Shown: piece by piece, positions 25,202-36,181 of the stretch
Layout of the letters: each line of letters begins with the position of its first letter
How positions within the stretch are numbered: position 1 is the stretch's first letter
NCBI RefSeq assembly: GCF_005405405.1
Contig: NZ_BJDZ01000017.1
Coordinates: 1 to 58,531 of the forward strand
Length of the DNA: 58,531 nt
Reading direction: 5' to 3'
Source of the DNA: Lactiplantibacillus plajomi
Lineage (GTDB): Bacteria; Bacillota; Bacilli; Lactobacillales; Lactobacillaceae
Program-made: the position numbers and the translations under genes
The notes under the pieces: generated by a model
Databases searched by the model: none
The model's input: only the letters and a program-made list of their open reading frames with translations
What the model was told of the DNA's origin: nothing

Positions 25202-27339
25202 ATAATAAGAAAAAACGAATGACTTCGAAACGGTCGCCTGACGACAATCGCGATATTTTTGGTAAATGGTTGTACTTTGGTGCAATGGTCGTATTTGCTA
25301 TTTTAGTCATTCGTTTTTCGTATATCGCGATTACGCACCGCGCAAACGGTGCCGACTTGAAGAGTTACACCCGTAAGTTATACACGACCGACACCGTGGT
25401 TGCGGCCAAGCGGGGCACGATTTATACCGCGAATGGCGACCCGATTGCTGAGGATACGAGTACTTACACGATATACGCAATTATGGCTAAAAATCAGAAA
25501 AGTGCCAATGGCAAGGCCCTGTACGTGAAGGATAACGAGCAGGTCGCCAAGGTACTGGCGAAGTACTTGCCGATTAGTCGCAAAAAGGCGTTGGCAACCC
25601 TTGAAAAGGGGGCTGGTAAGTTCCAAGTTGAATTTGGGACGGCCGGTAAGAACATTACGTTAACGACTAAGGAAAAAATTGAGGCGGAGCACGTGACCGG
25701 CTTGCACTTTATTCAGTCAGAAGCCCGGTTGTATCCAAACGGGATGTTTGCTTCGCACTTAGTTGGGTTGACCGACTCTAAGGACGTTAAGAATTCGGAG
25801 TCAACCCGGTTAGTCGGCTCGATGGGTATCGAACAGGCTTTTAACAAGCAGCTTTCCGGTAGCAATGGCCGCCGGGTGGTCACCAAACAAGGTTACCAGG
25901 GTGCGGTTAAGGCCAGCAAGAAGGTTCAAAACGGTAATAATGTTTATACGACGATCGACACGAAGTTGCAGACCATCTTAGAAACGAAGGTCAGCGCGGT
26001 CGCCGACCAGGTCGATCCAAAGGCGATGACCGCAACGCTAATGAATGCTAAAACTGGCGCTATTTTGGCCACGACCCAGCGGCCGACTTTTAATGCTCAG
26101 ACTAAAAAAGGGCTGAGCAAAATGTGGCGTAATCAGCTGGTCGAGGATACCTTTGAACCCGGCTCAACCATGAAGGTCTTTACGATGGCTGCTGCCATTG
26201 ATAGTGGTAATTACAATGACAACATTACGGTGCCGACCGGGACTTACCGTATCGATAATAAGGTCGTTCCCGACTGGAATACGAGCGGTTGGGGCAACAT
26301 CACCTACGCCAAGGGGTTTGCCTTATCAAGTAACGTTGCCATGGCCCACTTGGAACAAACGATGGGGGCCAAGACTTGGTTGAAGTACATTAAACGGTTC
26401 GGCTTACGTTCCAGCACGAATAGTGGGTTGGCCAACGAACAAACCGGGTCCATCCAGTTTACTTATCCGATTGAACAGGCAGATACTTCATTTGGGCAGG
26501 GGATTCAGGTGACCCCGATGCAAATGCTTCAAGGCTTTACCGCCATCTCAAACGGCGGTAAAATGTTAAAGCCGTATTTTATCTCGAAAATCACTAACCC
26601 GAACACCCATAAAACGGTGTATAAGGCCAAGCCGAAAGTTGTCGGCAACCCGATTTCTGCTAAAACCGCGTCCAAGGTGTTGAAACACATGCAAGACGTC
26701 GTTTATAAATCTTACGGGACCGGGACCGCGTATAAAATCAAGAATTACCGGATTGCTGCCAAGACCGGGACGGCCCAAGTCAGCAACGGCTCGACCTACG
26801 CGACTGGCGATAATTCGTACTTGTACTCGGTCGTCGGGATGGCACCGGCTAAAAATCCGAAGTACATTATGTACATTACGATGAAACAGCCAACGCTAAG
26901 CGGTACGTCGGCTACCGACCTGATGGCGGGGATTTTTACCACCGTCATGGAACGGGCCTTAGAGGAACAAAAAGCCAGTGAATCGAAAACGCCGGCGGTT
27001 AAAATGGCCGATTTAACGGGTAAAACGACTGCGGCGGCACAAAAGGCGGCCAAGAAAGCCGATTTAACGCCGGTTGTGGTTGGCAAGGGTAGTCGCATCG
27101 TTAAGCAGTCGCTGTCCGCAGGAACTTCGGTAACGAGTGGTCAGCGGGTCGTGCTGGTCACGAACGGCCAGATGTACATGCCGGACCTCACCGGCTGGTC
27201 GGCTAGCGAAGTTGCCGAGTTTGCCGATTTGACCGGGTTGAAACTCTCAACCAACGGGACCGGCTACGTTAAGATGCAAAGCATTTCTGCTGGGAACCCG
27301 ATCGAAGTTAAGGAAGGCCTGAGTGTACGCCTAAAGTAG
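25198..27339 (+). CDS. pbp2B: Septal penicillin-binding protein 2B with PASTA domains
   Basis: 713 residues. An N-terminal anchor at about 24-45, a PBP dimerisation domain and the transpeptidase domain follow in order. Active-site motifs are S323-T-M-K326, S377-S-N379 and K522-T-G. Two PASTA domains occupy about 600-713. It cross-links septal peptidoglycan in the divisome. It is translationally coupled to ftsL. Length and order are normal for the family. Confidence 0.95.
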   Translation: MNNKKKRMTSKRSPDDNRDIFGKWLYFGAMVVFAILVIRFSYIAITHRANGADLKSYTRKLYTTDTVVAAKRGTIYTANGDPIAEDTSTYTIYAIMAKNQKSANGKALYVKDNEQVAKVLAKYLPISRKKALATLEKGAGKFQVEFGTAGKNITLTTKEKIEAEHVTGLHFIQSEARLYPNGMFASHLVGLTDSKDVKNSESTRLVGSMGIEQAFNKQLSGSNGRRVVTKQGYQGAVKASKKVQNGNNVYTTIDTKLQTILETKVSAVADQVDPKAMTATLMNAKTGAILATTQRPTFNAQTKKGLSKMWRNQLVEDTFEPGSTMKVFTMAAAIDSGNYNDNITVPTGTYRIDNKVVPDWNTSGWGNITYAKGFALSSNVAMAHLEQTMGAKTWLKYIKRFGLRSSTNSGLANEQTGSIQFTYPIEQADTSFGQGIQVTPMQMLQGFTAISNGGKMLKPYFISKITNPNTHKTVYKAKPKVVGNPISAKTASKVLKHMQDVVYKSYGTGTAYKIKNYRIAAKTGTAQVSNGSTYATGDNSYLYSVVGMAPAKNPKYIMYITMKQPTLSGTSATDLMAGIFTTVMERALEEQKASESKTPAVKMADLTGKTTAAAQKAAKKADLTPVVVGKGSRIVKQSLSAGTSVTSGQRVVLVTNGQMYMPDLTGWSASEVAEFADLTGLKLSTNGTGYVKMQSISAGNPIEVKEGLSVRLK

Positions 27340-27368
27340 TTAACTAAGTTTTAGAATGGAGAATTGTT

Positions 27369-28334
27369 GTGAGTTTAGTATCTTTGATAGCAACCTTAAT
27401 AAGTAGTTTTATCATCGTGGTGGTGTTCATGCCGTCACTGATCCGGTATTTCCGGGCACGAAAAGAGGGCCAAATGATCCGGGAAGTCGGACCAAAGTGG
27501 CACGAAAAGAAGTCGGGGACGCCGACGATGGGGGGCTTACTGTTTATTATTGCCATCCTGATCACGACGTTATGGGTCGGTTTCTGGCAGGGCCTGATGA
27601 AGCCAACCACGTGGATTTTGATGTTTATTCTAGTCCTGTACGGGGCGCTTGGTTTTTGGGATGACAGCATCAAGCTGTGGCGGAAGCAAAATGAAGGGTT
27701 GAAAGCTTGGCAAAAACTGCTCGGCCAAATTGTGGGCGCCATCGTTTTCACGCTGGTCTTTCAGCAGGAAAATCCGGTCATGGCCCTACACATCCCGTTT
27801 GCCGGTGACTGGTCACTCGGAATCTGGTACATGGTCTTCGTTATTATTTGGTTGGTCGGCTTTTCTAACGCGGTCAACTTAACTGACGGGTTGGACGGCC
27901 TCGTGGCGGGGCAGGCCACGATTGCGTTTGGCACCTATGCCATTATCGCTTGGGCTCAGCAGCAATATAACGTCGCGCTCTTCTGTTTAGCCGTTGTGGG
28001 CAGCTTACTCGGCTTCTTCCTGTTTAACCATAAGCCCGCTAAGATTTTTATGGGTGACATGGGGTCACTGGCACTGGGGGGCGCGTTGGCAGCCGTCTCG
28101 ATTCTCGTGCACCACGAACTGTCATTGTTACTGATCGGGTTGATTTTTGTGATTGAAACGGCTTCGGTCATGTTACAAGTGGCTTCCTTCAAGTTGACCG
28201 GGAAACGGATCTTCTTGATGAGCCCGATTCACCACCACTTCGAAATGAAGGGCTGGAGTGAATGGAAAATCGACCTGGTTTTTTGGTCGGTCGGATTAGT
28301 TGCTGCCATCATTAGCGTGGCAACCATTATATAA
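27369..28334 (+). CDS. mraY: Phospho-MurNAc-pentapeptide transferase MraY
   Basis: 321 residues with about ten membrane helices. Visible signatures are GTPTMGG (about 53-59), [21 protein letters not shown] and the SPIHHHFE motif. It transfers phospho-MurNAc-pentapeptide to undecaprenyl phosphate to make lipid I. The start is GTG 27369 after AATGGAGAA. Lies 29 bp after pbp2B. Confidence 0.96.
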   Translation: MSLVSLIATLISSFIIVVVFMPSLIRYFRARKEGQMIREVGPKWHEKKSGTPTMGGLLFIIAILITTLWVGFWQGLMKPTTWILMFILVLYGALGFWDDSIKLWRKQNEGLKAWQKLLGQIVGAIVFTLVFQQENPVMALHIPFAGDWSLGIWYMVFVIIWLVGFSNAVNLTDGLDGLVAGQATIAFGTYAIIAWAQQQYNVALFCLAVVGSLLGFFLFNHKPAKIFMGDMGSLALGGALAAVSILVHHELSLLLIGLIFVIETASVMLQVASFKLTGKRIFLMSPIHHHFEMKGWSEWKIDLVFWSVGLVAAIISVATII

Positions 28335-28383
28335 TTAACAGGTAGGCGTATCGGTGGCGAATCAACAAACCAAGGTACGCCTA

Positions 28384-28412
28384 TTGGCATTTTAGGCACT
28401 GCATATTAAAAT
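28384..28412 (+). promoter_or_regulatory. Internal promoter before murD
   Basis: TTGGCA at 28384-28389 and TAAAAT at 28407-28412, 17-bp spacer, in the 119-bp mraY-murD gap. An 8-bp inverted repeat (TAGGCGTA at 28343, TACGCCTA at 28376) lies just upstream and could attenuate transcription arriving from mraY. Confidence 0.6.
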
Positions 28413-28453
28413 AACTATATTGTGACTATTAATAATTAGGGAGATCTTGGCAT

Positions 28454-29833
28454 ATGAAGTCGGTTGAGCAATATCGGAATCAAAAAGTACTGGTCTTAGG
28501 ATTAGCCAAAAGTGGGGTTAACGCCGCGCGCTTATTACACAAATTAGGCGCATTCGTGACGGTCAATGACAAGAAGGACTTTGATAATAACCCGGACGCC
28601 CAGGAACTACTGAGTGAAGGTATCAAAGTGATTACTGGCGGGCACCCGCTATCGTTACTCGACGAAGATTTTAAAATAGTGGTTAAAAATCCGGGCATTC
28701 CGTATAGCAACCCGATTGTTAGCGGCGCGCTAGCAAAGGGGATTCCGGTGATCACCGAAGTCGAACTTGCGTCGCAAATCTTGGAAGGCGAACTGATTGG
28801 GGTAACCGGGACGAACGGCAAGACGACCACGACAACCATGATTACGATGATGCTAAATCGCCGTGAAAACGCTGGTAAGGCCTACGTCGCCGGTAATATT
28901 GGGGTACCTGCTTCGGCAGTCGCTCAGAAGGCTGGCGCCAACGACACGATGGTGACCGAACTGTCGAGTTTCATGCTTTGTGGAATCGACCAATTACACC
29001 CGCACATTGCGGTGATTACGAATATTTATTCAACTCACTTGGACTGGCACGGTAACCGGGCCAACTACGTGAAGGCCAAAATGCGGATTACGATGAACCA
29101 AACGGCTGATGACTACCTAGTCATCAACTGGGATAGTGATGAATGGCGTCAGCTCAGCACGCAGTCCCGCGCCCAAGTCGTCCCGTTTTCACGGCAAGAT
29201 AATAGTCGTGCCGGGGCGTACGAGCTGGATGGTAAGCTATACTTCAAAGATGAGTACATTATGGATGCCAAGGAAATCAAGGTCCCTGGTGACCATAACG
29301 TTGAAAACGCGTTGGCCGCGATTGCCGTGGCGAAAATCAAGGGGGTTTCAACGGCGGGAATCAAGCAGGTTTTGAAGACCTTCTCCGGCGTGCGTCACCG
29401 GACCCAGTACGTCGAAACGTACGAAGGCCGGCAATTCTACAATGATTCTAAGGCCACGAACTTAGTGTCGACCGAAATGGCACTGCGCGGCTTTGACCAA
29501 CCGGTCGTTTTATTAGCCGGTGGCTTGGACCGCGGCAATACCTTTGAAAAAATGGCACCGGCACTCAAAGAACACGTGAAAACACTGATTGTCTTTGGTG
29601 AAACCGCACAAAAGGTGGCTGACGCGGGAAAATTAGCCGGTATTGATGACATTGTCTTTACGGAAAATTGTGAAACGGCGGTACCAATTGCTTGGGAACA
29701 CAGTACGGCGGGCAATATCATTATGTTGTCGCCGGCCTGTGCTAGTTGGGACCAGTACCCGAACTTTGAAATTCGTGGCGACCGCTACATCAAGGCAATT
29801 GAAAAATTAACGGGAAAGGCGGAAGAAAACTAA
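28454..29833 (+). CDS. murD: UDP-MurNAc-L-Ala:D-Glu ligase MurD
   Basis: 459 residues. The ATP-binding motif GTNGK is at 119-123 ([12 protein letters not shown]), and the Mur-ligase motifs [13 protein letters not shown] and YNDSKATNL follow. It adds D-glutamate to the UDP-MurNAc-L-Ala precursor. ATG 28454 follows GGGAG. The stop codon shares its last base with the murG start. Confidence 0.96.
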   Translation: MKSVEQYRNQKVLVLGLAKSGVNAARLLHKLGAFVTVNDKKDFDNNPDAQELLSEGIKVITGGHPLSLLDEDFKIVVKNPGIPYSNPIVSGALAKGIPVITEVELASQILEGELIGVTGTNGKTTTTTMITMMLNRRENAGKAYVAGNIGVPASAVAQKAGANDTMVTELSSFMLCGIDQLHPHIAVITNIYSTHLDWHGNRANYVKAKMRITMNQTADDYLVINWDSDEWRQLSTQSRAQVVPFSRQDNSRAGAYELDGKLYFKDEYIMDAKEIKVPGDHNVENALAAIAVAKIKGVSTAGIKQVLKTFSGVRHRTQYVETYEGRQFYNDSKATNLVSTEMALRGFDQPVVLLAGGLDRGNTFEKMAPALKEHVKTLIVFGETAQKVADAGKLAGIDDIVFTENCETAVPIAWEHSTAGNIIMLSPACASWDQYPNFEIRGDRYIKAIEKLTGKAEEN

Positions 29834-30924
29834 TGCGATTAATGATATCTGGCGGCGGAACCGGGGGCCACATTTACCCGGCGCTCGCGTTGATTGACGC
29901 ACTCAAGGCACATGATAGTCAAGCAGAGGTCCTGTACGTTGGGACGCACCGCGGGTTAGAAAGCCGCATTGTTCCTGAACGGGGCATTGACTTTAAAACG
30001 ATTAAAATTCAGGGCTTTAAGCGCTCATTGTCGTTACAAAACGTTAAGACCGTCTACCTCTTTTTAAAGAGTGTCGGGACCGCCCGCAAATATATTAAAG
30101 CCTTTAAACCCGACGTTGTGGTTGGAACCGGGGGTTACGTCAGCGGGGCGGTCGTCTTCGCGGCCAGCCAAATGCACATTCCAACCGTGATTCACGAACA
30201 GAACTCGGTAGTTGGTGTTACGAATAAGTTTTTAAGCCGCTTCGTGGATAAAATTGCGATTTCTTTTGAAAGTGCGCGGACGCAATTTCCTGAAAAGAAG
30301 GTCGTCATGACCGGGAATCCGCGGGCGCAACAAGTGGCGAACATCCAAAAAACCGGGGCATTAAAGGCCTTCGGGTTGAAAGATGACGTCCCGACCGCCT
30401 TGATTTTTGGGGGCAGTCGCGGGGCGGCTCGGATCAACGCCGCGACCGTTGCGGCGATTCCGGAATTGAACCGGCGCGACTACCAAACGCTGTTTGTGAC
30501 CGGCCAAGTCCATTACGATAAAATTATGGAAAGTTTGTCGAAGACAGCGCTTGCACCGAATGTTAAAATCGAACCGTACATTAAAAATATGCCGGCGATT
30601 TTACCGGAAGTGGCCGTGATTTTAGGCCGCGCCGGCGCCACCAGTATTGCGGAAATTACGGCACTGGGGATTCCGTCAATCCTCGTACCTAGTCCGTACG
30701 TCACGAATGACCACCAGACGAAGAACGCCCAGAGTCTCGTCAAGGCGGGGGCCGCTGAATTAATTACGGAACAAGAACTCACGGCAACTAGTTTGCTGAA
30801 AACAATCGACGATTTAATGGCTAGTCCGCAACGGCGCGCTGATATGGTGAAGAATGCCAAGCGGCTTGGGATGCCGGACGCGGCTGACCAGTTACTGCGC
30901 GTTTTGGAAATGGTCACGAATTAA
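29833..30924 (+). CDS. murG: Lipid II GlcNAc transferase MurG
   Basis: 363 residues of the GT28 family. The N-terminal glycine-rich loop is [30 protein letters not shown] and the UDP-GlcNAc site [19 protein letters not shown] follow. It converts lipid I to lipid II on the inner membrane face. It overlaps murD by one base (TAATG), so it is coupled. Confidence 0.96.
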   Translation: MRLMISGGGTGGHIYPALALIDALKAHDSQAEVLYVGTHRGLESRIVPERGIDFKTIKIQGFKRSLSLQNVKTVYLFLKSVGTARKYIKAFKPDVVVGTGGYVSGAVVFAASQMHIPTVIHEQNSVVGVTNKFLSRFVDKIAISFESARTQFPEKKVVMTGNPRAQQVANIQKTGALKAFGLKDDVPTALIFGGSRGAARINAATVAAIPELNRRDYQTLFVTGQVHYDKIMESLSKTALAPNVKIEPYIKNMPAILPEVAVILGRAGATSIAEITALGIPSILVPSPYVTNDHQTKNAQSLVKAGAAELITEQELTATSLLKTIDDLMASPQRRADMVKNAKRLGMPDAADQLLRVLEMVTN

Positions 30925-30957
30925 TTAGTTTGAAACTGAGACGAAAGGGTGAGTGTG

Positions 30958-31821
30958 ATGGCCATTTTTAATCGAAAATCAAGGAAGCAACGGCCTGAAC
31001 AGCTTACTCCGTGGGAACGTTACCAGCAACGTGCGGCGCAGAATCAGGAGCAGGAGCAACGGCGCCACTTTAACTGGTCCGGGCGGCGGATTCGCATTGG
31101 GGATAAGCTCCCACAACTGAAGAACCAGCGCCAGCGCAGTTTATTTCGCCGGTCAGCGTTACTGATTGGCATGTTTACGGTTGGCTTACTGATTGGGGGC
31201 TATTTTATTTCGCCGCTTAGCCATATTCAGCGGGTCACCATTACCGGAACCGACCGTCTAACCCGGCAGCAGGTCATGCACGCGACGAGCATTCAACCAG
31301 GCGGTTCGGTGTGGGCGTTCGTTGGTCATGATCAACGGGTCAGTCGGCGGGCCAACGCCGCCAACCCCCAAATTGCAAGCGTGACCACGCAACTGACCGG
31401 CCTTAACCAAGTTAAAGTGGCGGTGCATGAAATTAAAGTTGCCGGCTACCTGGTCAACGGCGATTATTATCAGCGGGTGTTGGAAAACGGTCAGATTTTA
31501 ACCAAGCAGTATTCGCAACCCGGCGGTGGTTCACCGATTTATGCCAACTTTAAGAGTGGTCAGCGCTTGAAAGCGATGATTACTCAATATGCCAAGTTAC
31601 CAGCGGCCGTGAAGCACGCCATTTCAGAGATTAAGTTTGCGCCTTCCAAGGAAAACGCGATGCGCGTGCACTTATACATGAATGATGGTAATGAGGTTTA
31701 CGCGACCATTGCAACGTTTGCGAAAAAAATGACCTATTATCCGGGCATCGTTGCGAAGATGAAAACAAAGGGGATCATTAACCTAGAAGTCGGTGCTTAT
31801 TCATATTCTTTCAAGAAATAG
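30958..31821 (+). CDS. divIB: Cell division protein DivIB (FtsQ)
   Basis: 287 residues from ATG 30958, 8 nt after AAAGGG; an in-frame GTG at 30949 overlaps that site. A charged cytosolic N-terminus (1-62, many Gln/Arg) is followed by one membrane helix at about 66-84, the POTRA domain from about residue 88 ([14 protein letters not shown]) and the beta domain. DivIB joins FtsL and DivIC in the divisome. Lies 33 bp after murG. Confidence 0.93.
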   Translation: MAIFNRKSRKQRPEQLTPWERYQQRAAQNQEQEQRRHFNWSGRRIRIGDKLPQLKNQRQRSLFRRSALLIGMFTVGLLIGGYFISPLSHIQRVTITGTDRLTRQQVMHATSIQPGGSVWAFVGHDQRVSRRANAANPQIASVTTQLTGLNQVKVAVHEIKVAGYLVNGDYYQRVLENGQILTKQYSQPGGGSPIYANFKSGQRLKAMITQYAKLPAAVKHAISEIKFAPSKENAMRVHLYMNDGNEVYATIATFAKKMTYYPGIVAKMKTKGIINLEVGAYSYSFKK

Positions 31822-31947
31822 AATATTCATTGAAAAGGTGGCTGCGCCCTTTTTAAAAGCGCTTAGTATATGGTAAACTAAGGGTTAACTAGGTGTGTCA
31901 TTAAAATCCTTAAATATTAATGTAAAGTACTAGGAGGTTCCTCTATT

Positions 31948-33297
31948 ATGGATAATTCAGGAATTTATGTCGGACTTGATATAGGAACCACCTCAATAAA
32001 AGTCATTGTTGCTGAACGTGTAAAGGGACAAATGAACGTTATTGGTGTGGGAAGCGAACGTTCTAATGGTTTAAGTCGCGGGGTTATTGTCGATATCGAC
32101 AAGGCCGCTGCCGCGATTCAATCGGCAGTACGCCAAGCTGAAGAAAAAGCAAGTATCGAGATAACCAAAGTGGTTGCGGGAGTGCCCGCTAACCTAATTA
32201 AAATTGAACGTTGTCGCGGCATGATTGCCGTGGCGGATGAATCAAAAGAAATCAATAATGAGGACGTCAAAAACGTTGCGACGGCGGCGCTAGTTCAAAG
32301 CCTCCCGCCGGAACGTGAAGTGCTCGACGTAATTCCTGACGAATTTGTGGTTGATGGTTTTGACGGCATTAAGGATCCGCGGGGAATGGTCGGTGTGCGG
32401 TTAGAAATGCACGGGACCCTCTTCACGGGACCCAAGACGATCATTCATAATACTCGCAAGGCGATTGAAAAGGCCGGCTTGCAGATTGAACAAATCGTTA
32501 TTGCGCCGTTAGCCTTGAGTTCGTTAGTTTTAAATGATGGCGAACAGGACTTTGGTTCGATCATTATTGATATTGGCGGTGGCCAGACGACGGCCGCAGT
32601 TATTCACGACCATCAGTTAAAGTATACTTATGTTGATCAAGAAGGCGGCCAATACATTACCAAAGATATTTCGGTCGTGTTGAATACTTCGATTGAAAAT
32701 GCGGAAAAGCTCAAACGTGATTACGGCTATGCCGATGCTCAGCAGGCCGCGGATGATGAAGAATTTCCAGTCGACGTTGTCGGTCAGAGTACCCCAACGC
32801 AGATTAGCGAGCAATACTTAGCAGAAATCATCGAAGCCCGGTTGGATCAAATCTTTAGCAAGGTTAAGCAACGTTTAGATGAGATCCGGGCGTTAGAATT
32901 ACCTGGTGGTATCGTTTTAACTGGTGGTGTCGCGGCGATTCCGGGCATTACCGAACTTGCAAGTCAAGTTTTCGGTACCCGTGTCCGGGTCTTTATTCCG
33001 AACCAGATGGGCTTAAGGCATCCGTCGTTTGATGAGGCCTTGGCCGTGATCAAATATCAAGCGGCCTTAAGTGAAGTCGCACAAATTGTTGAAAGTGCGC
33101 TAACTGGTGATACCCGGGCCAGTGTCCCGCGGGACTTTGCGGAACCCGCAAGTGTTAATCAAGCTGCGCCGAGCCAGAGTCGGCCAAGTGAAGCAGCGGA
33201 ACCAACCAAACAACAATCCGAACAAGCTGAAGATCGTGGTGATAAGAAGAGCGGTTTTGACCGTATCAAGGGATTTTTTAACCACTTCTTTGATTAA
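31948..33297 (+). CDS. ftsA: Cell division protein FtsA
   Basis: 449 residues of the actin-like ATPase family. IYVGLDIGTTSIKVIV is phosphate loop 1 and IIIDIGGGQTTAAVI is phosphate loop 2. The SHS2 (1C) subdomain lies between. A polar linker and the C-terminal amphipathic helix (GFDRIKGFFNHFFD) anchor it to the membrane. It tethers FtsZ and recruits late division proteins. Start ATG 31948 follows AGGAGG. The 126-bp gap upstream may hold a promoter (TTGAAA at 31830 is visible, but its -10 is poor). Confidence 0.96.
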   Translation: MDNSGIYVGLDIGTTSIKVIVAERVKGQMNVIGVGSERSNGLSRGVIVDIDKAAAAIQSAVRQAEEKASIEITKVVAGVPANLIKIERCRGMIAVADESKEINNEDVKNVATAALVQSLPPEREVLDVIPDEFVVDGFDGIKDPRGMVGVRLEMHGTLFTGPKTIIHNTRKAIEKAGLQIEQIVIAPLALSSLVLNDGEQDFGSIIIDIGGGQTTAAVIHDHQLKYTYVDQEGGQYITKDISVVLNTSIENAEKLKRDYGYADAQQAADDEEFPVDVVGQSTPTQISEQYLAEIIEARLDQIFSKVKQRLDEIRALELPGGIVLTGGVAAIPGITELASQVFGTRVRVFIPNQMGLRHPSFDEALAVIKYQAALSEVAQIVESALTGDTRASVPRDFAEPASVNQAAPSQSRPSEAAEPTKQQSEQAEDRGDKKSGFDRIKGFFNHFFD

Positions 33298-33322
33298 CTA
33301 GGATGGGAATGACGGAGGAAAA

Positions 33323-34627
33323 ATGATGGAATATACTTTAGACGGCGCCCAGAATTCAGGCGCAACTATTAAAGTCATTGGTGTCGGTGGCGGTGGCGGT
33401 AACGCCGTTAACCGGATGATTGCCGAAGACGTTAAGGGTGTTGAGTTCATTGTGGCCAACACCGACGTGCAGGCACTTCAAACGTCCAATGCTGAAACCA
33501 AAATTCAATTAGGACCGAAATTAACCCGTGGTCTGGGTGCCGGATCAAATCCGGACGTGGGCTCAAAAGCAGCCCAAGAAAGCGAAGAAGCCTTGACGGA
33601 AGCCCTCCAAGGTGCCGACATGGTCTTTGTGACCGCCGGTATGGGCGGTGGGACCGGTAACGGTGCGGCCCCGGTCGTGGCTAAAATTGCCAAGGATTCC
33701 GGTGCGCTAACCGTTGGTGTCGTTACCCGGCCGTTTACGTTTGAAGGACCTAAGCGGGCGCGTAACGCCGCTGAAGGAATCGCGCAGATGAAGGACAACG
33801 TGGATACGCTGATCGTCATCGCCAATAACCGTTTGTTAGAAATCGTTGATAAGAAGACGCCAATGATGGAAGCCTTCCAAGAAGCCGACAACGTGTTACG
33901 TCAAGGGGTTCAAGGGATTTCTGACCTGATTACGTCACCCGGCTACGTTAACTTGGACTTTGCTGACGTGAAGACCGTCATGGAAAACCAGGGCTCCGCG
34001 TTAATGGGAATCGGTTCGGCTAGTGGTGAAAACCGGACGGCCGACGCCACCAAACAGGCGATTTCCTCGCCGCTGTTAGAAGTTTCAATCGACGGTGCCG
34101 AACAAGTTCTGCTGAACATCACCGGTGGTCCGGACATGTCCTTGTACGAAGCCCAGGCCGCATCCGACATCGTTTCGCAGGCCGCCACGACCGACGTCAA
34201 CATTATCTTTGGGACTTCGATCGACGACAGCCTTGGCGACGAAGTTCGGGTGACGGTGATTGCCACTGGAATCGACCAGAAACAAAAGGAAATCCAAATG
34301 GGCGGTCAGAGTCGCAAGCAGGCTAGCCAACAACGTGGCGGCATGTTTACCAATGACCAGCCAGTCGCTGATAACGGTCACCAGGCCGCTAACAACGCTA
34401 GCCAGCCAGAACAGTCCAACGACCCGTTTGGCAACTGGGACATTCGGCGTGAACCAAGCAGTTCACGACCAATCAACAACAACCGCGCCAACGAATTTAA
34501 GAACGTTGAAAAAACCGACTTTGACGTTTTTAACGACAGCCCGGCAAACGACGACGATAACGCGGACGATAAGGGCAACGGCGATTCATTAGATACGCCG
34601 CCATTCTTCAAGCGGCGTCGTAAGTAG
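33323..34627 (+). CDS. ftsZ: Tubulin-like division GTPase FtsZ
   Basis: 434 residues. The tubulin signature GGGTGNG is at 108-114. The T7 region and the C-terminal domain end near residue 320. They are followed by a roughly 100-residue disordered linker rich in Asn, Gln and Asp and by the conserved C-terminal peptide [11 protein letters not shown], which binds FtsA and SepF. ATG 33323 follows GGAGGAAA; a second ATG follows immediately. Confidence 0.98.
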   Translation: MMEYTLDGAQNSGATIKVIGVGGGGGNAVNRMIAEDVKGVEFIVANTDVQALQTSNAETKIQLGPKLTRGLGAGSNPDVGSKAAQESEEALTEALQGADMVFVTAGMGGGTGNGAAPVVAKIAKDSGALTVGVVTRPFTFEGPKRARNAAEGIAQMKDNVDTLIVIANNRLLEIVDKKTPMMEAFQEADNVLRQGVQGISDLITSPGYVNLDFADVKTVMENQGSALMGIGSASGENRTADATKQAISSPLLEVSIDGAEQVLLNITGGPDMSLYEAQAASDIVSQAATTDVNIIFGTSIDDSLGDEVRVTVIATGIDQKQKEIQMGGQSRKQASQQRGGMFTNDQPVADNGHQAANNASQPEQSNDPFGNWDIRREPSSSRPINNNRANEFKNVEKTDFDVFNDSPANDDDNADDKGNGDSLDTPPFFKRRRK

Positions 34628-34650
34628 CACATTGAAGGGAGCGATAGCAG

Positions 34651-35079
34651 ATGGCCGGAAGATTTAGTTTAAGTAATTTCTTTGGCGTTGGTGATGATCA
34701 GCTGGACGAACCAGCACCAACCCGCCAAGCCGAACCACAAGCACCAACTCGCCAGACGACCAATCACCGGACTGCGCCAAAAATCGTACCCATGCAAGGT
34801 GGTAAGTCGGTGAATAGTAAAATTGCCTTATTCGAACCGAAAATTTATTCGGACGTTAAGGAAATCGCGAGCCAGCTATTAAAAAATCAGGCGGTCATTG
34901 TGAATTTTGACCACGTTGATGACCAGATGGCCCGGCGCATCGTCGATTTCCTGACCGGAACGGTTTACGCCATTAACGGCGAAATCGAACGGATCGGTGA
35001 TGAAATTTTTCTTTGTATTCCGGAAAACTACGAGGTTTCCGGCAGTACAACGAGTCAGTTTAATCCCAACAGTTTTTAA
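34651..35079 (+). CDS. sepF: SepF, FtsZ-bundling division protein
   Basis: 142 residues. An N-terminal membrane-binding amphipathic stretch (about 1-12), a Pro/Gln/Thr linker (22-45) and the SepF core (about 55-132; IALFEPKIYSDVKEIAS, DFLTGTVYAINGEIERI) are visible. It polymerises into rings that organise FtsZ filaments and can partly replace FtsA. Lies 23 bp after ftsZ and just before ylmG, as in other Firmicutes. Confidence 0.94.
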   Translation: MAGRFSLSNFFGVGDDQLDEPAPTRQAEPQAPTRQTTNHRTAPKIVPMQGGKSVNSKIALFEPKIYSDVKEIASQLLKNQAVIVNFDHVDDQMARRIVDFLTGTVYAINGEIERIGDEIFLCIPENYEVSGSTTSQFNPNSF

Positions 35080-35082
35080 GGA

Positions 35083-35355
35083 GTGAGCGGACTGTTAACT
35101 TTAATTATTGGCCGGTTGTTTCAGCTTTACCAGCTCGCAATCGTCGTCTTTATCCTAATGTCCTGGTTCCCGGGGGCTTATAACACGGGAATCGGCCGTT
35201 TCTTAGGTCGAATCTGTGATCCGTTCCTAAGTATTTTTCGGCGGTTCATTCCCGCCATTGCGGGGCTGGATTTTTCACCGATCATTGCCATTTTAGTTTT
35301 ACAACTAGCGGAAAGCGGCTTATTCTTTACGCTACGGTTAGTTGGAATATATTAG
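35083..35355 (+). CDS. ylmG: YggT/YlmG family membrane protein
   Basis: About 90 residues with two hydrophobic segments (about 5-24 and 62-85) around the family signature FILMSWFPGAY and ICDPFLSIFRRFIP. The role is unclear; homologues affect division and cofactor distribution. The start is unusual: GTG 35083 overlaps AAGGAG itself, while the only other candidate, CTG 35092, sits 8 nt after it. I give the GTG coordinate as the longest frame. Confidence 0.85.
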   Translation: MSGLLTLIIGRLFQLYQLAIVVFILMSWFPGAYNTGIGRFLGRICDPFLSIFRRFIPAIAGLDFSPIIAILVLQLAESGLFFTLRLVGIY

Positions 35356-35376
35356 AAAAGTAACGAGGATAGTATC

Positions 35377-36162
35377 GTGAATGACAATTTAATGCAACAT
35401 TTTCGCGATAGTGAAGCCCCATTCATTGAACAAGTAACCAGTTGGCTACAACAGGCTGGCGACCAGTACCGACCGATTTTGACCGCATTTTTAAATCCGC
35501 GGCAAGTCTACATTGCCCAGACGATGGTCAACCAGTTAGACGACGTGCGCATGCGCGCGTTCGGTGGCTATCCGGGGGCGGAGTTGCAGCGGGTCCTGTT
35601 TTACCCGAGCTACTACCAACCGGAGCAGGCTGATTTTCAGATTACGTTGTTCAACATTGTTTACCCGTTAAAGTTTGCGGCCTTAAAACACGGGCAAATT
35701 TTGGGTACCCTAGCGAATTCGGGCGTTGAACGCGACGTGTTCGGCGACATCATTTCGGACGGTCAGGGGTGGCAGTTTTACTGCGAGAGTGAAATGGCCC
35801 AGTACTTTGATGACCAAATCGACCGGTTTGGTAAGACCAAGGTACATCTGACGGCGGTCCCACTCGCCAATGCGGTCATCCCGGAAAACGACTGGGAGAC
35901 CGTTACGACGACCGTCAGCTCACTGCGAGCGGACAGCGTCATCAAGGCCGCCTTCAACTTATCACGCCACCACGCCAAGGAATTGGTCGAGGGGGCGAAG
36001 GTGCGGTTGAACTGGGCGGAATTGACTAAGGCCGATTACGAATTGGCACTGTTAGATATGCTGAGTGTCATGCATTACGGCCGGGTCCGCTTAGCCGAAG
36101 TCGGCGGTGAGACTAAGAAAGCGCGCTTGCGGATAACGTTGGACATTATTCATAGTAAATAA
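35377..36162 (+). CDS. ylmH: YlmH, S4-domain RNA-binding protein
   Basis: 261 residues. The N-terminal region has the YlmH fold (RAFGGYPGAELQRVLFYP), and a C-terminal S4 domain lies at about 188-245 (VIKAAFNLSRHHAKELVEGAKVRLN). Family work links YlmH to ribosome rescue with RNA-binding at stalled 50S-tRNA complexes, and its gene is always close to sepF and divIVA. GTG 35377 has GAGGATAG upstream; the codon-5 ATG has none. Confidence 0.92.
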   Translation: MNDNLMQHFRDSEAPFIEQVTSWLQQAGDQYRPILTAFLNPRQVYIAQTMVNQLDDVRMRAFGGYPGAELQRVLFYPSYYQPEQADFQITLFNIVYPLKFAALKHGQILGTLANSGVERDVFGDIISDGQGWQFYCESEMAQYFDDQIDRFGKTKVHLTAVPLANAVIPENDWETVTTTVSSLRADSVIKAAFNLSRHHAKELVEGAKVRLNWAELTKADYELALLDMLSVMHYGRVRLAEVGGETKKARLRITLDIIHSK

Positions 36163-36181
36163 ACATTGGAGGAAATTGAGC

